This document shows positions 1-6,300 of a DNA stretch of 6,300 nucleotides, piece after piece. The stretch is from positions 1 through 6,300 of the forward strand of contig CAIVDH010000218.1 in the NCBI GenBank assembly GCA_903904635.1. The letters run 5' to 3'. Both the position numbers and the translations under genes were made by a program. How positions within the stretch are numbered: the first letter of the stretch is position 1; every line of letters begins with the position of its first letter. Source of the DNA: an uncultured Burkholderiales bacterium. GTDB taxonomy: Bacteria; Pseudomonadota; Gammaproteobacteria; Burkholderiales; Burkholderiaceae_D. The notes beneath the pieces were generated by a model. That model saw nothing but the letters and a program-made list of their open reading frames with translations, made no database searches and was not told the origin of the DNA.

Positions 1-1239
1 GCCGGTTTCTCTACTGAGCAGCTTGAACAATTAAAGCGCGATTCGCTGGCCAAATTTGCCACGATCTCTACGCAATTTGACAAAATGCGTAAGGCTTACG
101 AGAAGGAAGGTTTCAACTCCAAGCCATACATGAAAGCGCAGGAAGCGATTACCGAAGAATTAATGGGTATACGCTTCACAGCCAAGGTGGTTGAGAAGTT
201 GTGTGACACCTTGCGCGGTCAGGTTGAGCAAGTGCGTCATATCGAAAAGCAGATTCTCGATGTGGCTGTGAACAAATGCGGTATGCCGCGTGCGCATTTC
301 ATCAAAGTCTTTCCAGGCAATGAAACTAATCTGAGTTGGGTAGATGGCGAAGTCACGGGCAATCATGCGTATAGCGTGATCTTGGCACGTAATGTTCCTA
401 CCGTTAAAGAGCTGCAACAAAAGCTGCTGGATTTGCAGACGCGCGTTGTGTTGCCATTGCCAGACCTGCGTAACATCAATAAAAAGATGGCAGCAGGCGA
501 GATGAAGGCGCGCAAGGCCAAACGCGAAATGACGGAAGCTAACTTGCGTCTGGTAATTTCGATTGCGAAGAAATATACCAATCGCGGTTTGCAATTCCTT
601 GATCTTATCCAGGAAGGCAATATCGGTCTGATGAAGGCGGTAGATAAATTTGAATATCGCCGCGGATATAAATTCTCAACCTATGCAACCTGGTGGATAC
701 GTCAGGCCATTACCCGTTCTATTGCAGACCAGGCGCGCACCATTCGTATTCCGGTGCATATGATCGAGACCATCAACAAGATGAATCGTATCTCGCGTCA
801 AATCTTGCAAGAGACTGGTGCTGAGCCAGATCCGGCCACATTGGCGATCAAGATGGAAATGCCGGAAGATAAAATCCGCAAGATCATGAAGATCGCGAAA
901 GAGCCGATCTCGATGGAAACGCCTATTGGTGACGATGACGATTCCCATCTGGGTGATTTCATTGAGGATAACAATACGCTGGCTCCGGCTGATGCGGCTT
1001 TGCATGCTTCTATGCGTGGTGTGGTCAAGGATGTACTCGATTCCCTCACGCCTCGCGAAGCCAAGGTATTGCGTATGCGTTTCGGTATAGAAATGTCTAC
1101 CGATCACACGCTGGAAGAAGTGGGTAAGCAATTTGATGTTACCCGCGAGCGTATACGTCAGATCGAAGCCAAGGCTTTGCGTAAGCTGCGTCATCCATCG
1201 CGCTCAGATAAGCTGAAAAGCTTTCTCGAGGGCGGTTAA
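1..1239 (+). CDS. rpoD: RNA polymerase housekeeping sigma factor RpoD (sigma-70), 5'-truncated by window edge
   Basis: Primary sigma factor, which directs core RNA polymerase to -10/-35 promoters. The reading frame is open from base 1, so 412 residues are visible. The true start lies upstream: the ATG at 85 is internal, since homologous sequence continues before it. E. coli RpoD has 613 residues, so regions 1.1 and 1.2 are missing and the fragment opens in the non-conserved region (about residues 1-155 here). Region 2 follows (about 170-265) with the invariant [16 protein letters not shown] and [14 protein letters not shown] segments that bind core and melt the -10 element. Next come region 3 ([16 protein letters not shown]) and region 4, ending in the helix-turn-helix [20 protein letters not shown] that reads the -35 element. 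The protein ends at a TAA at 1237. In proteobacteria rpoD usually follows dnaG, which may lie just left of the window. The identification is certain; only the N-terminus is unseen. Confidence 0.98.
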   Translation, partial: AGFSTEQLEQLKRDSLAKFATISTQFDKMRKAYEKEGFNSKPYMKAQEAITEELMGIRFTAKVVEKLCDTLRGQVEQVRHIEKQILDVAVNKCGMPRAHFIKVFPGNETNLSWVDGEVTGNHAYSVILARNVPTVKELQQKLLDLQTRVVLPLPDLRNINKKMAAGEMKARKAKREMTEANLRLVISIAKKYTNRGLQFLDLIQEGNIGLMKAVDKFEYRRGYKFSTYATWWIRQAITRSIADQARTIRIPVHMIETINKMNRISRQILQETGAEPDPATLAIKMEMPEDKIRKIMKIAKEPISMETPIGDDDDSHLGDFIEDNNTLAPADAALHASMRGVVKDVLDSLTPREAKVLRMRFGIEMSTDHTLEEVGKQFDVTRERIRQIEAKALRKLRHPSRSDKLKSFLEGG

Positions 1240-1256
1240 TTTGCATTTGACCGTTG

Positions 1257-1279
1257 CGGCGAGGTTTTAATACTCGCCG
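1257..1279 (+). terminator. Stem-loop after rpoD, possible weak terminator or attenuator
   Basis: A perfect 7-bp G+C-rich stem, CGGCGAG (1257-1263) and CTCGCCG (1273-1279), closes a 9-base A+T-rich loop 17 bases after the rpoD stop. It is followed by TAATTGCATTT rather than a run of T, so it is a poor intrinsic terminator. It may only protect the rpoD mRNA 3' end, or let part of the transcripts read into the tRNA gene. It sits between two near-identical direct repeats (1237-1249 and 1280-1291). Confidence 0.4.
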
Positions 1280-1334
1280 TAATTGCATTTGCGCGATAAA
1301 ATTCAGCCTTGGATTTAAGTAGCTGAAATCTAAA

Positions 1335-1413
<79 letters not shown>

Positions 1414-1417
1414 AAAT

Positions 1418-1453
1418 AAAAGCCGTAGTCATTAGACTACGGCTTTTTCTTTT
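1418..1453 (+). terminator. Strong intrinsic terminator of the tRNA gene, probably bidirectional
   Basis: A perfect 10-bp stem, AGCCGTAGTC (1421-1430) and GACTACGGCT (1435-1444), closes the 4-base loop ATTA. On the plus strand it runs into TTTTTCTTTT, starting only a few bases after the tRNA CCA end. On the minus strand the same stem is followed by TTTTATTTT, so it could also stop transcripts from the DUF1415 gene, which ends about 190 bases away with no nearer hairpin that I can see. Confidence 0.93.
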
Positions 1454-1642
1454 CTGCTGCTGTTTCTTACTGAGCCTATTGAATCTGGCGCATACCCAGC
1501 ACCACCGGCTAAGCATACTGTTTGTACTTATCTGTGGTCCTATGCAGACTGCAGCTCGCAAGATTTGATGTCGCTAATGATTGATTCCGTAATTGGCTAT
1601 TTATCTGCTTCATCGTTGCAAATAAATCTGCGTGTCTGATTC

Positions 1643-2221
1643 TCAAATGCGATTTTTCATCTGAGTTTGTAGTTGGCGCCAGCCATCAGCACCAAGCTCT
1701 TCCAGCGTTTCAATATTACGATTAAAAATATCAGCCGCATCGGGCATGGCAGCAATTGCCTTATCCAGACTTTCTTCTCTTAGTAAATGCAGCATGGGAA
1801 ATGGCGAACGGTTAGTGCAATTCGTAATATCATCAGCTTCTGTGCCGGCGAACTGATAATGCGGATGAAAGCTGGCTATCTGCAGTACACCTGCCAGGCC
1901 AGCTTCTTCAAGTGCTGTATCTGCCTGATCCAGAAAATCGTTATAGTCTAAAAAATCTTGTAAAACCCAAGGGTGTATTAACAGTGTTGTATCGATTTTT
2001 TCAGCGTCTGTCTGATTTAATTTATGCAATGCCAATATCAGATCGTCTAATAATATTTTTTGATTCGTGGCGCTGCTGATGTGATATTCGATTTGATTTT
2101 TTATATAAACAGATTTCGCAAAAGGACAAAGATTCAGGCCGATTACTGCATCTGATATCCATGCCTTCGTATAATTGATAATTTCATTGTGAGTGAAGTT
2201 ATCAATGCCATTATTTTTCAT
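1643..2221 (-). CDS. DUF1415 family protein of unknown function
   Basis: A 192-residue protein, recognised by conserved blocks of the DUF1415 family common in beta- and gammaproteobacteria: GLNLCPFAK (residues 28-36), the central GVLQIASFHPHYQFAG (111-126) and NRSPFPMLHLLREES (137-151). I know of no established biochemical function. There is no signal peptide or membrane segment, so it is probably cytoplasmic. Candidate functional residues are Cys32 in the CPF motif and the His119/His121 pair, but this is inference. The length is normal for the family. The start codon overlaps the mltB stop as ATGA (2221 to 2218), and there is no clear Shine-Dalgarno, so translation probably depends on ribosomes finishing mltB. 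The stop is TGA at 1645-1643. The family assignment is firm and the role unknown; pairing with mltB does not by itself show a cell-wall role. Confidence 0.92.
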   Translation of the reverse strand: MKNNGIDNFTHNEIINYTKAWISDAVIGLNLCPFAKSVYIKNQIEYHISSATNQKILLDDLILALHKLNQTDAEKIDTTLLIHPWVLQDFLDYNDFLDQADTALEEAGLAGVLQIASFHPHYQFAGTEADDITNCTNRSPFPMLHLLREESLDKAIAAMPDAADIFNRNIETLEELGADGWRQLQTQMKNRI

Positions 2222-3330
2222 GGTGCGCGCAGCTGTTTAACGGCATTGCCAAGTTCTATCACAGACATCGCATAAAAAAAACTGCGATTGTATTTAGTGA
2301 TCGCAAAAAAGTTCTCCGTACCCAGCCAGTAAAGATCAGGCTTGTCACCATCTTGTAAATCAACTAGTCCGTATAAAATATCTGAGGGCGCATTTTCTGC
2401 ATATACACCGGCATTATCAAATTCATGCAACATAAATTTCGCATCCAGGCTAAGCCCCAACATAGAGCGCCAGCGATGTGATTCACTAAGGGCGGCATGT
2501 GCTGGAAAAATAAGTGGTAATCCATTTTTCCAGCCGTGCTGAGACAGAAAACTGGCCACACTGCCTATGGCATCAGTAGGTGATTGTCGTAAGTCTATTT
2601 TGCCATCGCCATCAAAATCAACTGCATATTTTCGTATGCTGCCGGGCATAAATTGCGGCCAGCCTATTGCACCAGCAAATGAGCCCGATAAAGAAAATGG
2701 ATCAATTTTATTTTCGCGCGCGTAGAGTAAAGTTTGCTCGAGTTCGCTACGAAAATATTGCATTCTGGCTTGCCGATTAGCAGTTTCGGGATAAGCAAAA
2801 GCAAGTGTAGTGAGTGCATCCATGACCCGGATTTTTCCTGGCATACGGCCATACATGGTTTCTACGCCTATGATGCCTACAATAATCTCAGCGGGCACAC
2901 CATATTGTGCTTCGGCGCGTGCCAGGGTCTGTTCATGTGAGGCCCAGAATGCAGCGCCGGCCTTGATGCGCACCGGCTCTATAAAGCGCTGTTTGTATGC
3001 ACTCCAGTTTTTTGTTTTTGTCGGTGGTGGAGGATTGATTAATTTGACTACATTTTCTAAAAAATGGGCGCGGGCAAATTGTGTTCTGAGCGCTTCGCGG
3101 TCAAAGTCATTGCGCGTACTGATTTCATCAATAAAATCTGACACTGATTGCCATTGATGGAAATTTGTAAATTCTGGTTCAGCCTCTGTGTGACGTATTA
3201 TTTTTTTTATTTTATGTTTATGTTTGTGTGAAGATCCTGCGCTGGCCGCATTACCGTACATGGGAAAACAGAGTAATAAAGAAATCAGGCAAGTCTGAAA
3301 TGCGATGTAGATGCGGGTGCGGAGTTTCAT
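2218..3330 (-). CDS. mltB: Periplasmic membrane-bound lytic murein transglycosylase B (MltB/Slt35 family)
   Basis: Cleaves the MurNAc-GlcNAc bond of peptidoglycan non-hydrolytically, leaving 1,6-anhydro-MurNAc, during wall growth and recycling. The 370 residues are close to E. coli MltB. A signal peptide spans about residues 1-28 (basic start, hydrophobic 8-23, likely cleavage after the Ala of GNA). Cys21 follows LLL, not a proper lipobox, so the protein is probably soluble in the periplasm and not lipid-anchored as in E. coli. The mature N-terminus is His/Lys-rich, with HKHKHK at 35-40. The catalytic domain has VGIIGVETMYGR with catalytic Glu157, GAIGWPQFMPGS (220-231), then an EF-hand-like loop DFDGDGKIDL (238-247) as in Slt35, and TKYNRSFFYAMSVIELG (345-361). 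The ATG at 3330 fits the signal peptide, but no strong Shine-Dalgarno precedes it. It is first in a two-gene unit with the DUF1415 gene. Confidence 0.95.
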   Translation of the reverse strand: MKLRTRIYIAFQTCLISLLLCFPMYGNAASAGSSHKHKHKIKKIIRHTEAEPEFTNFHQWQSVSDFIDEISTRNDFDREALRTQFARAHFLENVVKLINPPPPTKTKNWSAYKQRFIEPVRIKAGAAFWASHEQTLARAEAQYGVPAEIIVGIIGVETMYGRMPGKIRVMDALTTLAFAYPETANRQARMQYFRSELEQTLLYARENKIDPFSLSGSFAGAIGWPQFMPGSIRKYAVDFDGDGKIDLRQSPTDAIGSVASFLSQHGWKNGLPLIFPAHAALSESHRWRSMLGLSLDAKFMLHEFDNAGVYAENAPSDILYGLVDLQDGDKPDLYWLGTENFFAITKYNRSFFYAMSVIELGNAVKQLRAP

Positions 3331-3433
3331 GTATCGAGTTTAAAACGTGATGGGTTGTTCGTGCAGTTGATTAGCACTGCGAGGGTGTAAGTATAAAACA
3401 TCGTATCGTACCCGGACTGCTTAATTGTTGCGG

Positions 3434-3454
3434 CATTCACGGCTTGCCTGAATG
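3434..3454. repeat. REP-like imperfect hairpin in the mltB/deacetylase divergent intergenic region
   Basis: CATTCA (3434-3439) pairs with TGAATG (3449-3454). Inside, after one unpaired C, GG and CC pair around CTTG, giving an eight-pair stem with one bulge. Read on the minus strand with its flank it is GTCATTCAGGC...GCCGTGAATG, which resembles the GTCATTC-type repetitive extragenic palindromes of many proteobacteria. Only one copy lies in this window, so its repetitive nature is inferred. No T-run follows, so it is not an intrinsic terminator. An operator for one of the divergent genes is an alternative. Confidence 0.4.
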
Positions 3455-3525
3455 ACAAAATAGGCGGCTCTTACTTTTTTCCTGGCGCATAGCGGTCAAT
3501 CTGCCACAGGGTTGCTGCTGCGCTT

Positions 3526-3549
3526 CATGTAATAATCATTATTGACATG
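3526..3549 (+). promoter_or_regulatory. Palindrome over the deacetylase start codon, Fur-box-like core
   Basis: The left arm CATGTAATAAT (3526-3536) matches ATTATT (3538-3543) and ACATG (3545-3549) around C3537, with only G3544 unpaired. The right arm ends in the ATG start codon of the deacetylase gene. The core AATAAT-C-ATTATT has the 6-1-6 form of a Fur box and matches GATAAT-C-ATTATC at 11 of 13 positions, although the third, outer hexamer is absent. As RNA it would form about ten pairs with a three-base loop and bury the start codon. No Shine-Dalgarno is visible. Whether it works as operator, as RNA hairpin, or not at all is inference. Confidence 0.4.
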
Positions 3550-4509
3550 ACCACAGCAATTTACACACACCCAGACTGCAAGCTGCATGAAATGGGTGCC
3601 TGGCATCCCGAATCACCTGCACGATTACAGGCCATCGAAGACCAGCTTATTGCCAGTCGCATAGCGCCATTTCTCGAATATCGTCTGGCACCGTTAGCTG
3701 ATGTTGACGACATAGCACGCGTACATCTTCCCGAGACGATTGCGCGGGTGCGCGACAATATTCCAGTTGCTTTGGCAGCAGAGATGGGCAAAGGCGGGCC
3801 GTATTTCCCCCTTGATGGCGACACCTCGCTTAATCCATACAGTTGGCAGGCTGCCTTGCGTGCCAGCGGTGCGGCAGTGGCGGCAACTGAGGCTGTCATA
3901 GCAGGAGAAATTGAAAACGCATTTTGCGCAATTCGTCCGCCAGGACATCACGCAATTCCCTCAGCTTCCATGGGATTTTGTCTGTTCAATAACGTCGCCA
4001 TCGCAGCGCGCCATGCGCTGGATCAGTGTGGATTGCAACGTGTAGCAATCGTGGACTTCGATGTCCATCATGGTAACGGCACCGAAGCTGCATTTCATAA
4101 TGACCCGCGCGTATTGATGGTCAGTTTTTTCCAGCACCCGTTATATCCCTATAGCGATGTGCATGCTGATCATGCTCAACCAGACAATATGGTCAATATC
4201 CCCTTGCCTGCCTACACACGCGGTGACACCATACGCGCCCTCATAGAGCAGCAATGGTTGCCTGCATTAGAGGCGCATAAGCCGGAGATGATTTTTATTT
4301 CAGCCGGTTTTGACGCGCATCGTGATGATGAATTGGCTCAATTGGCGCTGGTCGAGGCAGATTTTTTATGGATGACCGAGCAGATCATGATCGTGGCTGA
4401 CCGCCACGCAAAAGGTCGCATCGTCAGTTGCCTTGAGGGTGGCTATAACCTATCAGCACTGGCGCGCAGCGTAGTGGCTCATGTCAAAGCGCTGGCCCGA
4501 CTCACATAA
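3547..4509 (+). CDS. Histone deacetylase family zinc-dependent amidohydrolase (class II HDAC-like)
   Basis: A 320-residue cytoplasmic member of the HDAC / AcuC / acetylpolyamine amidohydrolase superfamily, which removes acetyl groups from lysine or polyamine substrates using a zinc ion. All hallmark residues are present: RPPGHHA with the catalytic histidine pair His134/His135, DFDVHHGNGT with zinc ligands Asp172 and His174, SAGFDAH with the third ligand Asp256, and LEGGYN with catalytic Tyr300. It should therefore be active. The start MTTAIYTHPDC and the length are typical of the bacterial HdaH-like group. The substrate cannot be told from sequence, and no acetoin or polyamine genes lie nearby to help. 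The ATG at 3547 fits the family start; a TAG at 3490 closes the frame upstream and no other ATG lies between. The start codon lies in a palindrome and lacks a Shine-Dalgarno, so initiation may be weak or regulated. Divergent from mltB and probably first in a plus-strand run. Confidence 0.93.
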   Translation: MTTAIYTHPDCKLHEMGAWHPESPARLQAIEDQLIASRIAPFLEYRLAPLADVDDIARVHLPETIARVRDNIPVALAAEMGKGGPYFPLDGDTSLNPYSWQAALRASGAAVAATEAVIAGEIENAFCAIRPPGHHAIPSASMGFCLFNNVAIAARHALDQCGLQRVAIVDFDVHHGNGTEAAFHNDPRVLMVSFFQHPLYPYSDVHADHAQPDNMVNIPLPAYTRGDTIRALIEQQWLPALEAHKPEMIFISAGFDAHRDDELAQLALVEADFLWMTEQIMIVADRHAKGRIVSCLEGGYNLSALARSVVAHVKALARLT

Positions 4510-4581
4510 GGCCATATATAACGCCTCAGCTTGGCCCTGCCAGCAGGTAGAATGGCGTTTCTTCGAATAATAAAGCCACCC

Positions 4582-5493
4582 ATGTCCATACAATGGTTCC
4601 CCGGTCATATGAACGCTGCCCGCCGCAAGGCGGCAGAGTCCATGGAAAAAGTCGACCTGGTGATCGAAGTCCTAGACGCTCGTTTGCCGCAAGCCAGCTC
4701 CAATCCCATGATAGAAGAGCTGCGCATAGCGCGGCAGCGTCCCTGTCTGAAAATACTTAATAAAAGTGATCTGGCCGATCCGGTTGCAACCAAAGCCTGG
4801 CTGGCGCATTACAGCAGTCAGCGCCAGGTGCATGCGGTTGCACTGTCATGCAAAAAGCCCTCAGATGTCGCAAAAATTCCTGGCATGTGTCTGAAAATTG
4901 CGCCGCATCGTGGCACCGTATTAAAGCCATTGCGCATGATGATCATGGGTATACCCAACGTCGGCAAATCCACGCTGATGAATGCGTTGCTAAAAAAACG
5001 GGTAGCCAAAGTAGGGGACGAGCCTGCCATTACCAAAACACAGCAGCGTCTTTATCTGGGCAACAATATGGTGCTCATTGATACGCCGGGTATGCTGTGG
5101 CCGAAAATCATCCATCCGACAGATGGCCTCATGCTCGCTGCCAGTCATGCCATTGGTGTTAATGCCGTTATTGAAGAAGAGGTGGCGGTTTTTCTGGCTG
5201 GATTATTGCTGCAGCATTATCCGGCCTTGCTTTCAGCGCGTTATGGTTTCAGCACTGAGGGCATGGACGCAGTTGGTGTAGTCGAGGGTGTAGCGGCTAG
5301 ACGCAGTTATCGATTGAAGGGTGGCGATCCTGATTTGGAAAAAGCGGCCAACACCTTGTTGCAGGATTATCGTAACGGTGCAATCGGCCGTATCAGCCTG
5401 GAGACACCAGTTAGCCGGGTAGCACTATTGGCAAGTTATGTGCCGCCGGTTTTATTAGGTCAGCCGCAGATAGTATCTGAAGAAGAAGATTAA
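4582..5493 (+). CDS. ylqF: Ribosome biogenesis GTPase YlqF/RbgA family (circularly permuted GTPase)
   Basis: A GTPase of the YlqF/YawG family. In Bacillus, RbgA acts in late assembly of the 50S subunit, and a similar role is inferred here. Counted from the ATG at 4582 (303 residues), the G motifs appear in permuted order: G4 NKSD (60-63), G5 ALSCKK (87-92), G1/P-loop GIPNVGKST (123-131), a G2 threonine region near AITKTQQ (149-155) and G3 DTPGM (167-171). The N-terminal SIQWFPGHM and the C-terminal helical part with GRISLETP (269-276) are family signatures. The start at 4582 is chosen because family members begin at IQWFPGHM, although the site before it is poor. An in-frame ATG at 4552 has an AGG-containing stretch just upstream and would add ten residues; a TTG at 4531 is less likely. 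The gene lies 72 bases after the deacetylase with no terminator, so co-transcription is plausible. Confidence 0.94.
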   Translation: MSIQWFPGHMNAARRKAAESMEKVDLVIEVLDARLPQASSNPMIEELRIARQRPCLKILNKSDLADPVATKAWLAHYSSQRQVHAVALSCKKPSDVAKIPGMCLKIAPHRGTVLKPLRMMIMGIPNVGKSTLMNALLKKRVAKVGDEPAITKTQQRLYLGNNMVLIDTPGMLWPKIIHPTDGLMLAASHAIGVNAVIEEEVAVFLAGLLLQHYPALLSARYGFSTEGMDAVGVVEGVAARRSYRLKGGDPDLEKAANTLLQDYRNGAIGRISLETPVSRVALLASYVPPVLLGQPQIVSEEED

Positions 5494-5533
5494 AAATTCT
5501 AGTCGTGTAATTAAAAAAATTAAATCGCATCAC

Positions 5534-5537
5534 GGAG
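5534..5537 (+). promoter_or_regulatory. Ribosome binding site of the enoyl-CoA hydratase family gene
   Basis: GGAG lies five bases before the ATG at 5543. It is the clearest Shine-Dalgarno in this plus-strand run and fixes the start of a gene that runs off the window. The upstream gap (5494-5533) is A+T-rich, with no terminator visible. Confidence 0.75.
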
Positions 5538-5542
5538 ACAGC

Positions 5543-6300
5543 ATGAGCCAGCCAGCAGCGCAAGAAAGTTCGCCTTATGTTTTACACACACGCGTAGGCG
5601 ATATCGTCACACTGACGCTAAATCGCGGCGAAAAATTCAATCCGCTTTCGGAAGAAATGCTGACTGCATTGCAAGCAGAACTAGATACAGTGGCGTTAGA
5701 TAAAACGGCACGCATCGTTGTCTTGGCCGCGAATGGCAAAGCATTTTGTGGTGGTCACGATTTAAAGCAAATGCGTGCCGATCCTTCGACTGCGTATTAT
5801 AAAAAACTGTTTGATCAGTGCAGCAAGATGATGCTCAAGATTCAAGCCATGCCGCAGCCCGTGATCGCGCGCGTGCACGGCATAGCCACAGCGGCAGGCT
5901 GCCAGCTAGTGGCAATGTGTGATTTGGCCGTTGCTGCTAACGATGCAAAATTTGCTGTCTCTGGCGTAAATTATGGTTTGTTTTGTTCTACGCCATCTGT
6001 TGGTTTGTCGCGCAATGTGGCGCGCAAACAGGCAATGGAAATGTTATTGACGGGTGAATTTATTGATGCTTCCACTGCGCTTGCGCGTGGCCTGGTCAAC
6101 AGAGTCGTTGCAATGGAACAGTTAGACGCAGAGATCAGCCAGCTTTGCAGCAGCATATTAGCCAAGCCCGCCGTTGCCATCGCGATGGGCAAGCAATTAT
6201 TTTATCGTCAGGTAGAAATGGGCATAGATGCTGCCTATCAGTTGGCGGGTCAGACTATGGCATGCAACATGATGGATGAAGCTGCGCTCGAGGGTGTGCA
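5543..6300 (+). CDS. Enoyl-CoA hydratase/isomerase family protein, ECHDC3-like, 3'-truncated by window edge
   Basis: A crotonase-fold acyl-CoA enzyme. The frame is open from the ATG at 5543, with a good GGAG site, to the window end: 252 codons with no stop. Family members of about 260-270 residues suggest only a short C-terminal tail is missing. Visible landmarks are NRGEKFNPLS (27-36), AFCGGHDLKQMR (67-78) giving the first oxyanion-hole amide, GIATAAGCQLVAMCDLA (113-129) giving the second, GLFCSTPSVGLSRN (145-158), RKQAMEMLLTGE (161-172), and QTMACNMM near the end. These blocks match the ECHDC3-like subgroup. In rat mitochondrial hydratase the two catalytic glutamates are Glu144 and Glu164; by eye these align to Gln121 and Gly141 here, so ordinary 2-enoyl-CoA hydration is doubtful and the real reaction is unknown. 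The gene starts 50 bases after the GTPase gene, with no terminator between, so it may share its transcript. Confidence 0.93.
   Translation, partial: MSQPAAQESSPYVLHTRVGDIVTLTLNRGEKFNPLSEEMLTALQAELDTVALDKTARIVVLAANGKAFCGGHDLKQMRADPSTAYYKKLFDQCSKMMLKIQAMPQPVIARVHGIATAAGCQLVAMCDLAVAANDAKFAVSGVNYGLFCSTPSVGLSRNVARKQAMEMLLTGEFIDASTALARGLVNRVVAMEQLDAEISQLCSSILAKPAVAIAMGKQLFYRQVEMGIDAAYQLAGQTMACNMMDEAALEGV

Noticed and set aside
160..1194. Several minus-strand open frames of 85-172 codons opposite rpoD
   Set aside because: They are antisense shadows of a highly conserved coding sequence, with no ribosome sites and His/Arg/Thr-rich composition typical of such shadows.
1297..1302. TAAAAT as a -10 element for the tRNA gene
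   Set aside because: It matches five of six -10 bases and is well placed, but no acceptable -35 element lies 15-19 bases upstream, so I do not call a promoter.
1454..1642. Search for a small gene, second tRNA or sRNA between the terminator and the DUF1415 gene
   Set aside because: No cloverleaf, credible hairpin-plus-T-run or ribosome-site-preceded frame was found; the stretch looks like plain spacer.
2342..3157. Plus-strand and alternative-frame open frames inside mltB
   Set aside because: The mltB frame contains all family motifs over this whole stretch; the other frames show no recognisable protein features.
3390..3395. TATACT on the minus strand as the mltB -10 element
   Set aside because: It is a good hexamer about 60 bases before the start codon, but the expected -35 position reads AGTCCG, so it stays only a possibility.
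4510..4536. GGCCA / TGGCC inverted repeat between the deacetylase and GTPase genes
   Set aside because: Only five pairs with a 17-base loop and no T-run, too weak to call a terminator.

Overview
This is a stretch of ordinary core chromosome from a Gram-negative bacterium, most likely a betaproteobacterium. The reasons are the RpoD sequence (a long non-conserved region, then sigma regions 2 to 4 almost identical to the proteobacterial housekeeping sigma), a tRNA with anticodon CAU directly behind rpoD, an MltB-type periplasmic transglycosylase, and a DUF1415 protein. Base composition looks close to half G+C, lower than in most Burkholderiales. An Oxalobacteraceae-like or similar lineage would fit, but the genus cannot be fixed from the sequence alone.

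Layout, left to right. Bases 1-1239 hold the 3' two thirds of rpoD (+), whose start lies outside the window. A short spacer carries a stem-loop flanked by near-identical 12-13 base direct repeats. A tRNA-Ile2(CAU) gene follows at 1335-1413, with a strong terminator at 1418-1453 that can work in both directions. About 190 bases without a recognisable feature follow. Two minus-strand genes then form a translationally coupled pair: mltB (3330 to 2218) and a DUF1415 gene (2221 to 1643), sharing an ATGA overlap. A 216-base divergent intergenic region carries a REP-like hairpin and a striking palindrome that covers the start codon of the next gene. From 3547 three plus-strand genes run head to tail: a class II histone-deacetylase-like zinc amidohydrolase (3547-4509), a circularly permuted ribosome-assembly GTPase of the YlqF/RbgA family (4582-5493), and an enoyl-CoA hydratase/isomerase-family gene of the ECHDC3-like group (5543 to beyond 6300).

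The genes cover unrelated housekeeping roles: transcription initiation, AUA decoding, cell-wall turnover, deacetylation, 50S assembly and acyl-CoA chemistry. I see no insertion sequence, CRISPR array, phage gene, toxin-antitoxin pair or defence cluster, and no sign of an undescribed multi-gene system. The points most worth a second look are small: the Fur-box-like palindrome over the deacetylase start, an expanded D-loop in the tRNA, the two hairpins in the intergenic regions, and a crotonase-fold protein that lacks both classical hydratase glutamates.
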